Shown one piece after another: positions 1 to 10,478 of a stretch of DNA of 64,000 nucleotides (its first letter is position 1; each line of letters begins with the position of its first letter). This stretch comes from Scolanthus callimorphus. Lineage: Eukaryota; Cnidaria; Anthozoa; Actiniaria; Edwardsiidae. The stretch spans positions 10,717,831 through 10,781,830 of the forward strand of contig CM066914.1 of NCBI GenBank assembly GCA_033964015.1, written 5' to 3'. The translations under genes were made by a program, and so were the position numbers. A model generated the notes under the pieces. That model was not told where the DNA came from and searched no databases. It worked only from the letters and a program-made list of their open reading frames with translations.

Positions 1-309
1 CAGGATTGGTTGGGATGTCAGGAAGGACTGGAATGCTAGGAATTCTCAGAATCTTAGAAATTCTCGGAATGCTAGAATTCTCAGAATGCTAGAAATTCTC
101 GGAATGCTATGAATGTTTGGAATGACGAGATTACCAAGAAGGTTTAGAATGTAGCCACTGCCTTTCTATCCAAATGAATTTCTAATGTCATCGAAATTCA
201 GTGATACAAACATGACAAAGTCACTGAAATTTCTGTCAGTGTCGAAGTGAGAAAGATCACTTGGTCACTCATGCTATGCATAGATACATGTACAAGTTCT
301 GATATATCC

Positions 310-457
310 AGGCAAATATAAATTTCTGGAGAAGCATATGATGTGAAAAGCTGAATTTCCCAGAGCAGAATGTTCGAAAGTCTTATTGAACACTTCCCAT
401 TCTTGTGTTATTGGGATTTAGCTTTTATGTGTTTCAGCAGAAATTCCCCTGTGGGAG
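310..457. repeat. MITE, AATTTCTGCAGAAA foldback family (copy 1)
   Basis: The two ends are imperfect inverted repeats: the left reads AAATTTCTGGAGAAGCAT then AAAAGCTGAATTTCCC, and the right reads the complement (GGGATTTAGCTTTT then CAGCAGAAATTCCCC). Better-preserved copies lie at 19786-19932 and 36325-36488, so this is a dispersed family. Confidence 0.55.
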
Positions 458-1019
458 GACAGTAGTTGTTTTGAAAGTCCTCTCAACAGTAATTTAAATT
501 CTCAAATGGTTGGATCTCACTATTAGCCTTTCATATTGTACATAGTAATTCTGCATATTCATTGTATGATTCACCGGTGGATTTATATGATGGGCCGGAA
601 CATCCAATACAGTATTTCATATGCGAAGCAAAATACAGACAAGATGTAAATAGAGAGGTGCGTTATTGCACTGACTGATGATTGACGATTTTGCAAATTG
701 TACAATTGTTTCCTCCCAAATGCATCATCACATGGTCTGAATTTGGTTGCACCAAGATGTAAACACAGTTGATGAGGTCTATTCGCGCGTTTGCCACTCA
801 ATAGGTCACGTGGTCGTTTGCGCAAGTCCCTTGTCCCCTGCTGATTGGAGCCATATCCATCACAATTTACACTCCAGCTTGTTTCATAATCAAATAAATG
901 AACTAATGAAAAGCGAATGGGGCCATTCCATTCGGGATTCCTTCCAAACCAACCGGAATTCCTGGCACAAGGAAAGTAACCCTGGACGGAAATAACTATT
1001 TTAGTACAAGAGAATCATA

Positions 1020-1258
1020 CTACCGAAATCACTAAACTGTCGGCACCCTCGAAAATTCGATCAATCGTTTGTCAGTTTCGGTTCGTTCGTCTGGCTGTTT
1101 TATCGATCGAAATGCTCACGTGACATTGAAATTTTGTATCAAACAATGGAAAAAGCGTGTCATGTGATCATTTCGATCGATGAAAACGGCCAGACGAGCG
1201 ATCTGATAAACGATCGATCGAATTTTGGAGGGTGCTGACGCTTTAGTGATTGCGGTAG
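1020..1258. mobile_element. TA-flanked MITE (Tc1/mariner-like)
   Basis: Inverted ends CTACCGAAATCACTAAA (left) and the near-complement TTTAGTGATTGCGGTAG (right) are each bordered by TA, at 1018-1019 and 1259-1260. Internal arms also pair (GGCACCCTC with GAGGGTGCT, plus CGATCGAT-rich blocks). It has no coding capacity. The TA duplication fits a Tc1/mariner-mobilised element by convention; the superfamily is inferred. Confidence 0.7.
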
Positions 1259-2184
1259 TAAGTAAAGTCTTCAGATCGAGTACATGAGAAAGCGTGATGC
1301 GAGGGAACAAATGTTACTTATTTATCCTGGTATTTATGCTTTCCATAATGGACAATTAATGTATTTGGTGTGCATTTCGAGAGGTAATAAATATTACACT
1401 ATTATAGTTGCCGTTGTATATTTATTTGATCACTTGCCAACTATAAATCTATAACCCTGGGGACGATTGAAGGTCGTCACGCAGCGCATGTGTGACATAA
1501 AATAAAATGGAACGAATGTGAAGGTCGTTCCGATATCAATTTTTTACTTACTCTAACGATTGAAATTCCACTCTTTCAGAAATACCTGTCGTTATGAAAT
1601 TTGGAAAATCGTTTGCAGCAATCGGAAATATTCATACATACAAACACACACAAAGTCGAGACGATGAAACAAAGGCAAAATGCACAGACAAATAGTCAGG
1701 ACCAGGACCAGGACGTTTGTGAAACGATACTAGTATTTCGATAGTATACGTCCTAATTTTGTTCACTCGCCTTTTGTAGAACAGCTCCTTAATTTATTAT
1801 GTAAACATTTCTGACAAGAGGCCGCGGCAGGATTTCAAGTGCGTGTTTTAACTTGCTCATTTGGCACAAGAACTAAAGGGAATAGATTATGGAATGAAGT
1901 TTGTGGTTTGTGTACCTGTTCCCTCTAGCTGTTACGGATTCACTGGTCTACAGGTGCCGCTATGTGTGGTTACAAAACACGACAACGTTTAAGTAGAAAG
2001 ATTGATATCTTTTCAAAAAATAAGAATTCCGAGCAAACTTTAAAATCACTCCAAATTACGCTGCTTAGGCGTTCCTGTAAATTGGTATAGACTCGAGAGA
2101 AACACGAGAAGCTGTTTGTTGAGTTAATCGGGCTTATCACCCCATGGAGTGACCTTCACCTTCGTGAATTTTGCTTTATCTGCT

Positions 2185-5100
2185 ATGCAGAGGAGGCAAA
2201 GAAGTTTTCGTACCTTTCCAGATCCGGTAAGTAAATGTGTTTTTAAAGTTTATTTGTATAACATTTTCCATGATGCAATCATTATACCGAAGAGGAATTT
2301 TATTTGAAATTATTAACCAAACAGTGACCCATTATCTTAGCAAAAACAAATAAAATGTTTTTGTCTCATCTTTGCTCCGCAGAACTGAATGAGTTTCTTA
2401 ATCATCGCTAAAAATGAACACAGAGGTAGGTCATGTCAATTTGCTGACGGTTGCAAGTTCCTGTATTTTACTCTGATACAAGAGAATCTGATATCATTCG
2501 CATTTTAGACTTGCAGGATAGACAGTATATTTCCTATGTATTTTCATATCAAATCACATCCCTTTCTTTGACGTTTTTGTTCGCTTTCTCAGATTCTCAA
2601 CAGCCTTGATCTCCACCAGCGTCTTTCTGTATGGGACCGTGATCTGCAGTCACCATCGCCCCCTACCTACCCCTCCCTCATTGATTTCCTTTGTCGCCGG
2701 CTCCTACCCTGTAGCGCCCTTACTATCGTGAGAAAACTCGTTCGTCTCGTAATGAGGGGAGTTCTCTATTTTATTGGCCTTCCGTCTGCGCACGAAAGGT
2801 GAGTTCAAAATTTCGTGGAGGTAAAAGGAACAACTTCTCAGTTTTAGTTTGTCCAGGGGATGTGCTGAACACGAAACTGCGCAATCAGTAGGGTTGAGGT
2901 AATCATTACATCGCAGCCAAACCTAAACCGCACTCCTTGTATCTTGGTTGAGTTTGTTCCTAGTAGGGATGAGGTGTAGATATGAGGTTTTAGAGAAGGG
3001 TTGTAGAGATGAGGTGTAGGGATGAGATGTAGGGATGAGGTGTAGGGATGAGTTGTTCCTTTTAGGGAGCTCAGATATGATTGTTTGCGAAGTTCACTCA
3101 AGCCTGGTAATCAACGAAGTTCTTAGGCCACCATTCCAGGCCAACATCCCTTACTTTTTTGACGAATACAATAATACAATTTGAAGGTCTGTTAAATTTT
3201 CGTTTATTGCGACAGTAGGGCCATGCTGCAAGGAATTGAAGACTTTGTGCTCTTTTCATAAAGATCACATAATTCATCTCATCTCATTTGATCGTTTAGC
3301 TCTCGTGTTTTAGTCGGCTTGGTGACACGGGTAATAATTACTTCTGTAGTTTTAAGCATCGTTGCTACCAAGGAAAGTTCGGTGTGTACATTGTGCACGT
3401 CATCCCTCAATATACCCTTGTCGTCCATGAAAATGCCTTTTGACCAGGAAGTTTTTAACTGATTGCAGAATCGTCAACGAGCACCAGACAGGCGCGCCCA
3501 GCTCGGTATGGTACTGCCCTGCACACGCGGACGACAGATTTGGATTGTGGCCAGACGATACCTATTTCCAATCCGCATCCCTCCCCTCTCAGGTCCAAAT
3601 GTCATACTCTATCATTATCAGAGGCAAGCGCGGTGATCCAGGGACGTCCATCTTAGATGGACTGGCAGATTTTACGCACATGCAAGAAGCAGATTACTCT
3701 GAAGTAGACGGCGGTAGAAATAATAGCACTGGAGAAGCCTGTCATTCGCCAGACTTAGAAAGCAACGAAAGCAGTCATTGCTCTTTGACGGAAACTAGTA
3801 ACCCGATGGTTTGTCGTGCTGCGTCGCTGATTCTTGCTATCTTAAAAGTACGCGACTACTATTCCAGCGCCGAGTTTTCACCAGATAAGTACAAGGGTAC
3901 CCAACCTCAGACGATGCTGTGGTACGCGTATTTCTTCTCCACGTGTCTTCAGTTTCATCGCGATTTCGTGGAACGCCATGTGACCGCGCGTGAGTACTCA
4001 GATCACGTGATTGTCATGTCACGTGGTCGGATGTTCAAGGTTGAGTTGATGAGGAGGAATGGGATGGGAGAGGAGGTCATGCCGACCTACCAGGAGATAA
4101 AGGTATGTGTCTGTGCGAGGAGCGTTTCTGATTGGCTGGTGTCTGTGTGGGAAGCGTTTCTGATTGGCTGGTGTCTATAAGAGGAGCGTTTCTGAATGAC
4201 TGGTGTCTATGCGAGGAGCGTTTCTGATTGGCTGGTGTCTGTAAGAGGAGCGTTCCTGATTGGCTGATGTCTATGCGAGGAGCGTTTCTTATTGGCTGGT
4301 GTCTGTAAGAGGAGCGTTTCTGAATGACTGGTGTCTATGCGAGGAGCGTTTCTTATTGGCTGGTGTCTGTAAGAGGAGCGTTCCTGATTGGCTGATGTCT
4401 ATGCAAGGAGCATTTCTGATTGGCTGGTGTCTGTCAGAGGAGCGTTTTTGATTGGCTGGTGTCTGTAAGAGGAGCGTTTCTGATTGGCTGGTGTTCCCGC
4501 CTACAAGGATTCCCGCCATTTTTTGCCCGCGCGCGCGTGGTGACACAGGGAGCCCGCAACATATGCAAGATGTAAGAAATATGAAGCATGTCGAAATGAT
4601 CTATAACCGTCTATGCTGAATTGTTTTATTCACAGAGACAACTAGAAAGAGTCGTGCAAGCAAGCCACGACGCCTCATCTGAGCTGTATATAGGTGCGTT
4701 GACCACACTCTCGGCTGCTGATCGCTTTCAAGAAGAACAATCCTCAAGTCCTCCAGCAATCGTAATCGTTACAACTTGGCTGCCACACGCGACTCCTTGT
4801 TCGTCGTTTCCTTAGACGAGGATGACTTCCCGAGACTCGCAGATGACGCTCTGTATTCTGTACAGTCCAACAACCCGGTCAACCGGTGGTACGACAAAAG
4901 TATTAATCTGGTGGTGTTTGGGAATGGAGTGGCGGGTTTTCTCCTGAACTACCTGACGGGGATGACGGGGACTGTCGCAGGAGCCTTTGTACACAAGGTA
5001 GTGGAGGTTGAAGAGGAATTGTTAGAAGCTTTACAGGAAAACAAGCTTGCGTGTCATGGTGAGTTTATCAGACGAACGATTGGGTTTCTGGGTTTCACAT

Positions 5101-8100
5101 TGTTCATATGCGCCGCCTGTATTTCAGCAATTCTTAATGTAACTTCAGGCGCTTAGCTACCTGTACGTAATACGCACGTGCGCTCCCCCTAAAGCCAAAC
5201 TTATTGAATAAATGTACTGCAAAAATCGGAAGCTGAGTTGATGAAACTCAAAAATATTTCTGGCTACTTCCTGGACATTAGAGTGTCCCATGCTCCTCTA
5301 TTTTAGTGCTGTAACCTTTCTCTGGATTTTCACGCTGTATGTAGAGTATTTTATTCCGCTGAAGTCTACACGTAGCTTAAAGCGGGACTGTCACGGTACA
5401 CGCATGTGCGAATTTTGATCACTTTGGTCCGGGCCGGAACGATGGCTGTGAAAGGGAGGAATTACGCTCGTAGAATCCGTTCAAATCTTGTTGTTTCGGG
5501 GTCCATCTACCCTTAATTCTTAACGGGTATTCTCTCCTGAGATCTCCTTAGTGTCGTGATTTTGGAGTCGATGCAATATTGTTTGTCGTTTTAAATTGAA
5601 TGAGACTCGAGCGTCATTTTCACTGATGGCTGCCCAACAAGAAAGGCCTAATCGAGGTCGTCCTTACGCCAAAATGGCATGGGAACACAATAAAAACAGG
5701 AAATGGATATCGAAAAGGGTCCACGAGACATGGAAATTGTTCAAGGGCTACGGTATCTTCACCTCAGACAACGATTTTGCAGCTCATTTGCCTAAAAACC
5801 CCTAAAAACTTACCATTATGTCGCCTCCTGACGAATGAACTCCAAATTATGTTTTCCCTGAGGCGACGTCGCGCGGGGCGTAGGTACTTTCCCGCGAAAA
5901 CGAAGTGTCCCGTGATTGGTTTATTTAAACAGGGAATCCCCGTTTTGAATGATAGTTATGGGATCGGCGGTCTTTGCTCGAGCATGCGCGTACCGTCCCG
6001 TCGGACAGTCCCGCTTTAAATTCTATTATTACGTAGTCCTCTTTCCTTTCATGCCCTGTCATAATCTATATGGACAATATTTTTCGTGTTTTGTGTGGTC
6101 CATAATCTTTGGCTATCTATTAGATTCTACGCACACGAGCTCGAGTTAAAATCTTCGTCAATCTTCACATTCCTAGAGTTATCTTTCTCTTCCTCATTTA
6201 TAGATCAGATTCAACTAAAAGAATTACGAGCTCCTTCTCCTCTCCTATGGGAAGACACCTCTGACAGCTACTTCCAAAAAAGACGACAAGCTTGCTGCAC
6301 TTCAGGGAGGTGACGGGACCATTTGCACCCTGCCGTCCCGCTATGTTCAAACTCTCGCCGGGTCTCACTCGTACAAGACTTGTCGAGTCGCGGGTCAGTC
6401 CCGCGGGATCGTTTAATGCGGCGCTACAACTGGCGTTGTTACGCATGCGTGGAACATGCATGAGTGTATTCGAGATTATTAGTATAAGGTAGGTACAATA
6501 TAAAGACGTTTCATGCTCCTGTTTGCTCATGTTGTTTTTAAGATGGCTGTCTCGTGTAAGTTTAATCATGTAAGTTTAATCGGGTGAGAGCCCCGCTCTG
6601 ATTCTTAGTAGCCCTTGCCATGCACCCACCCTGTAATTCCTTCTTCATGACCACTCTGGAAGTTTGTTTACCCGCCCTGGAATTCCTTCTTCATGACCAC
6701 TCTGGAAGTTTGTTTACCCGCCCTGTAATTCCTTCTTCATGACCACTCTGGAAGTTTGTTTACCCACGCTGGAATTCCTTCTTCATGACCACTCTGGAAG
6801 TTTGTTTACCCACGCTGGAATTCAATGTTTTGGTAATACCCACACTGGAATTCGTTCCTCTAATAGGGAATTCTGAGATGCTCTATAGAAAAACACCCTG
6901 GAATTCCAACTAGACTGCTTGCAGCCCCTTCTTTGGCGAACGTCCGTAAATCGAGAATAAAGTCCAAGTCCTACATTATAGTTTGTTTGCGCGCTCGTAT
7001 TTCCGAGAGAGTCTAGGTGTCGGGTAACAAGCAGCGCCACGGGGGGGAAAGCGGACGTTCGCCAAAGAAGAGACTGCAAGCAGTCTAATTCCAACAGGCA
7101 AGTCCTCAACAGGGATTGCCTGTTGTATCACGCGAGCTTATACTTCTTTTGCGTTGCATGCATCATTATAAATTAGAAATATAGTGTTGTTCAGTGAAGG
7201 ATAAATGGGGTGACTTACACGTTTTAGGCACTTTCTCCATGGTGGGCTGGCATGGCTGGAAACTAACACTGCTGACATGAAACACTTTGTCACTATCGCT
7301 AGAGAGCACGTAGCCGCGTCCGAACCACCGTCCAAAACAAACAATAAACATTTAAAAGAGCTTTTAATACAGGCGATTCAGTCATATCGAGATGAACTTA
7401 TCCGTAGTAAAAATGGTGAAATCCAGCTATGGCATTTAGATGCGTTGTATAGAGTTATGGGGCTCTGCACGCGGCTCCCCCGCCCGCGTGAGTGGAAGTC
7501 AAACCTGCGGATCTTGATACAGCAACCTGTCGTGGATTACCTCAGATCACTTGGCTTCCTCCCGCCGGCTGCGCCTGATAATTTTATTTCTAACCCTTCA
7601 TGGAACCCAGCTATTGAAGCTGTGGGGAGAGTTGGTGTCAAGTGTTTGCTGCCGAAAGGAGGTAAGTCGGCTTCGCGGAGGACAAGAGAATAAGCCATAG
7701 CTAAAATACTATTTAAGATCCTCACAGTGCGTGTCTCTGATTGTATATTCTACCCTTTCGCGCTGACAAATAGATCTTCTTGACTGAAAAAAGGGTTTGA
7801 GTTGGCTAGTGCGAAAGCTCAAGTGAGCACAAACTTGTAATGATTCTCATTTGTTGTGAAAGAATTTTGTGTTACGTTGGCAAATGTGTAAGGGGAAGGG
7901 CGGTTACTGCATTTCTCTCCTTTCTTCGCGCTTCCTTGCTGCACCACGCGTGTTGAAGAGAACAACAAGGGACTGGGTAAGAGTCTGATGATAGAGTGAT
8001 TAATGTATTATTATTAGGGACACACCAAGTGATAGGATAGGATGCGGGGGAGAGGGGGACTTTTCTGACTCGCTCCTTTTTTGTGACGCTCGACGTTTTT

Positions 8101-8473
8101 ATTCAATTTTTTCTTGCTCGATTGTTTTTCATTTTGCACCCCCCCCCCCCCCCCCCCTCACTTTTCTAATGATTCGCCCTTTAGTGTAATGTGTCCGAGA
8201 ACATATGAAACACGGTCTATTATGTTGTCAAATCGCACCGCAGTGCAAAAATTATCAGAAGACGTAAGGTCTGTAGAACATTGTTGTACGTCGAATGATG
8301 TTATGTTTGTCTTTGTTTAATCAGGGATGGCGCTCCATTACTTGATGAGTAGGGATCGAATCGCCATCACCGTCAGCACGAGTCCCAACCATCCCTGCCA
8401 TGGGAAAGAGAGGGAATTCGCCAGACTACTTGACGATTCCATGGGGTTTATACAACAGATAATAGACAGCTAA
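2185..8473 (+). CDS. Carnitine O-acyltransferase-like protein (CPT1-type), probable pseudoenzyme
   Basis: Seven exons with matching splice phases: 2185-2226, 2593-2798, 3469-4102, 4636-5058, 6204-6309, 7228-7661, 8325-8473, about 664 aa. The start is the first in-frame ATG after a stop. CPT1-like blocks are visible in order: SDHVIVMSRGRMFKVEL, GALTTLSAADR, SLFVVSLDEDD, RWYDKSINLVVFGNG, and a C-terminal block ending FIQQIIDS. The family transfers acyl groups between CoA and carnitine. Here the segment aligned with the catalytic EHSWAD of CPT1 reads NYLTGM, so the catalytic histidine is a tyrosine; the acyl-site STS block is also unlike the family, and about 65 residues including the TYE carnitine-binding region seem absent between exons 5 and 6. 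Exon 4 needs one frame change near 4770, consistent with a lost base. A function other than transfer, or decay, is inferred. The 70-residue N-terminus is unrecognised. Confidence 0.75.
4112..4495. repeat. Intronic minisatellite, about 30-bp unit
   Basis: Roughly a dozen copies of a unit containing GAGGAGCGTTTCTGATTGGC followed by TGGTGTCTGT run through intron 3 of the carnitine acyltransferase-like gene, starting about 10 bp after the donor. Each unit carries ATTGG, an inverted CCAAT box. Open frames across it (4260-4451 and its reverse) are repeat artefacts. Confidence 0.85.
5381..6015. mobile_element. Non-autonomous DNA transposon with TTAA target site
   Basis: TTAA lies at 5377-5380 and 6016-6019. 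The ends are inverted repeats, AGCGGGACTGTC left and GACAGTCCCGCT right, with further pairing of CGGTACACGCATG and CATGCGCGTACCG. TTAA targets are typical of piggyBac and Kolobok groups. A short frame at 5596-5805 (starting MNETRASFSLMAAQ) lies inside and may be a remnant of cargo or transposase; I do not recognise it. It sits in intron 4 of the carnitine acyltransferase-like gene. Confidence 0.75.
6631..6825. repeat. 46-bp minisatellite
   Basis: Four regular 46-bp copies start at 6631, 6677, 6723 and 6769, with a partial fifth at 6815. The unit contains GGAATTCCTTCTTCATGACC and ends GAAGTTTGTTTACCC. It lies in intron 5 of the carnitine acyltransferase-like gene, where the missing conserved segment would be expected. 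Confidence 0.9.
6911..7087. mobile_element. 177-bp hAT-like MITE with 8-bp target duplication
   Basis: Inverted ends TAGACTGCTTGCAG and CTGCAAGCAGTCTA bracket a short body whose subterminal blocks CTTTGGCGAACGTCCG and CGGACGTTCGCCAAAG also pair. The 8-bp target duplication ATTCCAAC is exact at 6903-6910 and 7088-7095, the length typical of hAT elements. It is in the same intron as the 46-bp minisatellite. Confidence 0.85.
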
Positions 8474-8622
8474 CTCTGGAATGGATGTTTAGTTTACCAA
8501 GTCACAGATCAGTTTGCCAAACCAGACTACTTGATAACTCCATGGGGTTTATACAACAGATAATAGACAGCTAACTCTGGAATGGATGTTTAGTTTACCA
8601 AGTCACAGATCAGTTTACCAAG
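8421..8622 (+). repeat. 101-bp tandem duplication of the terminal exon
   Basis: A block beginning CCAGACTACTTGA at 8421 recurs at 8522, carrying the last codons, the stop codon and part of the 3' UTR of the carnitine acyltransferase-like gene. The copies differ at only a few bases. The first stop, at 8471-8473, ends the protein, so the second copy is untranslated. Confidence 0.9.
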
Positions 8623-8870
8623 TCAGTATAGCCGTGTTGAAGTAAATTTTGGAGGCCATAATGAATTTCTTCAAACTGATCCCTTGTCATTTCTCTTATT
8701 TTTTACTGATAGTAGTTGGACAGTTCTTACAAACACTCGGGGAATGTTGGTCGACCTGATAAAACTTGAAAGACAAGTTGTTTTTTCTTTCAAGTTTTTA
8801 TCAGTTCTCCCAACACCCCTCTCGTGTTTGAAGAAACCAGAGAGCACGCGGAAAGTACTTTTGTTGCTTT

Positions 8871-8876
8871 AATAAA
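8871..8876 (+). terminator. Candidate polyadenylation signal
   Basis: AATAAA about 400 bp after the stop of the carnitine acyltransferase-like gene, on the same strand, is the first clear signal downstream. Confidence 0.45.
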
Positions 8877-10359
8877 TTATGCAAGGGAGGTAACAAATGT
8901 TTTTCGCAAAAAAGTTTTAGATATAACCGTAGCCGAATAAATTATCAAGAAACAGAACACAAAATGGCTTTACCGCTCTTATTCTCGTACCCAGAGCTCC
9001 CCGGCTACAGAACTTAATCGGAGGAGGCTCTGGTGGCAGACATGTGAGAGTCCTCGCTGATTGGCTAACATGACGCGCATGCGTGCATAAGACTAGATTT
9101 ATCTTGCTTTTGAAAAACGGATCTTGGCTGTCACATTCCAGCGTGTTGTAGTTTTCATGGGCCATTGACTCTAATACGCTTTGCCGCTTCCCTAACAAGC
9201 GTGACGGCAAACTGCGCGGAGAAATCATTGAGCCATAGAAGCAATCGTTTGATTCCCATGATGGAATGTAGTTCGCTTCACTGATTACAGGGAAAACCAC
9301 GTGAAAGCTACAACAAGTGAAAACAAAGTACAATGGCAAAAACCGGCTCGAGCAAACCGAAAGAGTAGTGAAGTTTAGCATTTTTTCTCGGTGCCTTAAA
9401 ATACTTCAGTGAACTCAAGACTTGGAGGGTTATCTTTGGTATATATTCAAGAATAATCTACGGAAGTATCAAAAACATTAACATATGAGATTTTTGTCAG
9501 AGGCGAAAAGTGTAAATTTTATAACAAACGCAAGATTTATAATATAATTTCTCAAATTTTCAATTTGCTTGAACACATGCCAAACAAAATCGGAAGCATT
9601 CTAAGAAGTGAAATTTGGCTGGTACATTGCCTTGGGTTTGTAGATTATTCGGGCGGCAAGGATTTCTTAATTCCGCAGATATTAGCCATTATTTTTCAAG
9701 GACATTTTTGCGGCATAAATAACTTTGACATTTTGGAGCCTGAAAAAGTCCGTTCGAATAACATAAAATTGGCCCAATGAATGCTCTACAAACTTGCTGT
9801 GATTAATGTTAGCTACTCAGGGATTAGTGCGAGGGGTGTCATTTTAAAAGTTTAGGTCGCGCAACGCGTCTGATGGCTGCTAATTATAAACAAGGGCGTG
9901 GTTATAACGTTGCTATAGCAACTCCGATCACAACAAAATGCACACTACAATAAAGTTCAAACCCTTCAGGGTAACCATGTGAAAGTTCAGACCGGTACAG
10001 GTTTTCGAGCCTGAACAGCAGTCATACAAAGATTGGGTGTTGAGAGCAAAAAAAATTGTAGGCAGCCTCCTTAATATCACTATTATAGGCGAGAAATAGC
10101 AAACGTTTTCGTAATTTTTGAATTTCGAACACGATTCGTCAAATAGTGAAATATCACGTAAATAACGTTCTAGTATAGCGCAAAAACGAGCATGGTGACA
10201 TTTCGTAATGTCTTATGCAACGGCATCAATTGTTACAAGTTTTAAAAAAATCTACGTAGTACATCCCTGTCAAGGGAAACACCTTAACTATTAAGAGGCT
10301 GAATACGACAGACATGCGCGCAATAACAACAATAGCCTCATATATTGCAACTTTTGGAG

Positions 10360-10365
10360 TTTATT
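10360..10365 (-). terminator. Candidate polyadenylation signal of the ENTPD-like gene
   Basis: AATAAA on the minus strand, about 115 bp beyond the stop codon at 10479-10481. Confidence 0.5.
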
Positions 10366-10478
10366 GTGCGATTTCAGCAGTACAATGTATCAAGGAAAGG
10401 AAAACGGATAGAATTATCGCGACCTCAGTGCATATAGTGCATATAATCACCATGTAGCTGCCTGGACACTGGGTGGTC

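Larger units (their letters stand above)
1..2184. other. Upstream non-coding region with repeats
   Basis: I see no supportable gene here. Positions about 20-130 hold a degenerate short-period repeat built on GGAATGCTAG and AATTCTCAG words. Positions about 310-457 hold a diverged foldback element and 1020-1258 a TA-flanked MITE (listed separately). The short open frames overlap these repeats and show no domain. The stretch 1300-2184 is AT-rich and presumably contains the promoter or 5' UTR of the carnitine acyltransferase-like gene. Confidence 0.6.
8474..10478. other. Intergenic region
   Basis: I see no supportable gene between the carnitine acyltransferase-like gene and the ENTPD-like gene. 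Around 8980-9130 is a partial copy of the element family that begins CTCGTACCCAGAGC. The 154-codon reverse frame at 8917-9381 overlaps it and has no recognisable domain. The rest is AT-rich single-copy-looking sequence. Confidence 0.55.

Noticed and set aside
5596..5805. Independent small gene starting MNETRASFSLMAAQ
   Set aside because: Lies wholly inside the TTAA element at 5381-6015; kept only as possible element cargo.
8917..9381. 154-codon reverse frame with a hydrophobic start
   Set aside because: Overlaps a copy of the CTCGTACCCAGAGC element, has no domain, no splice or promoter context.
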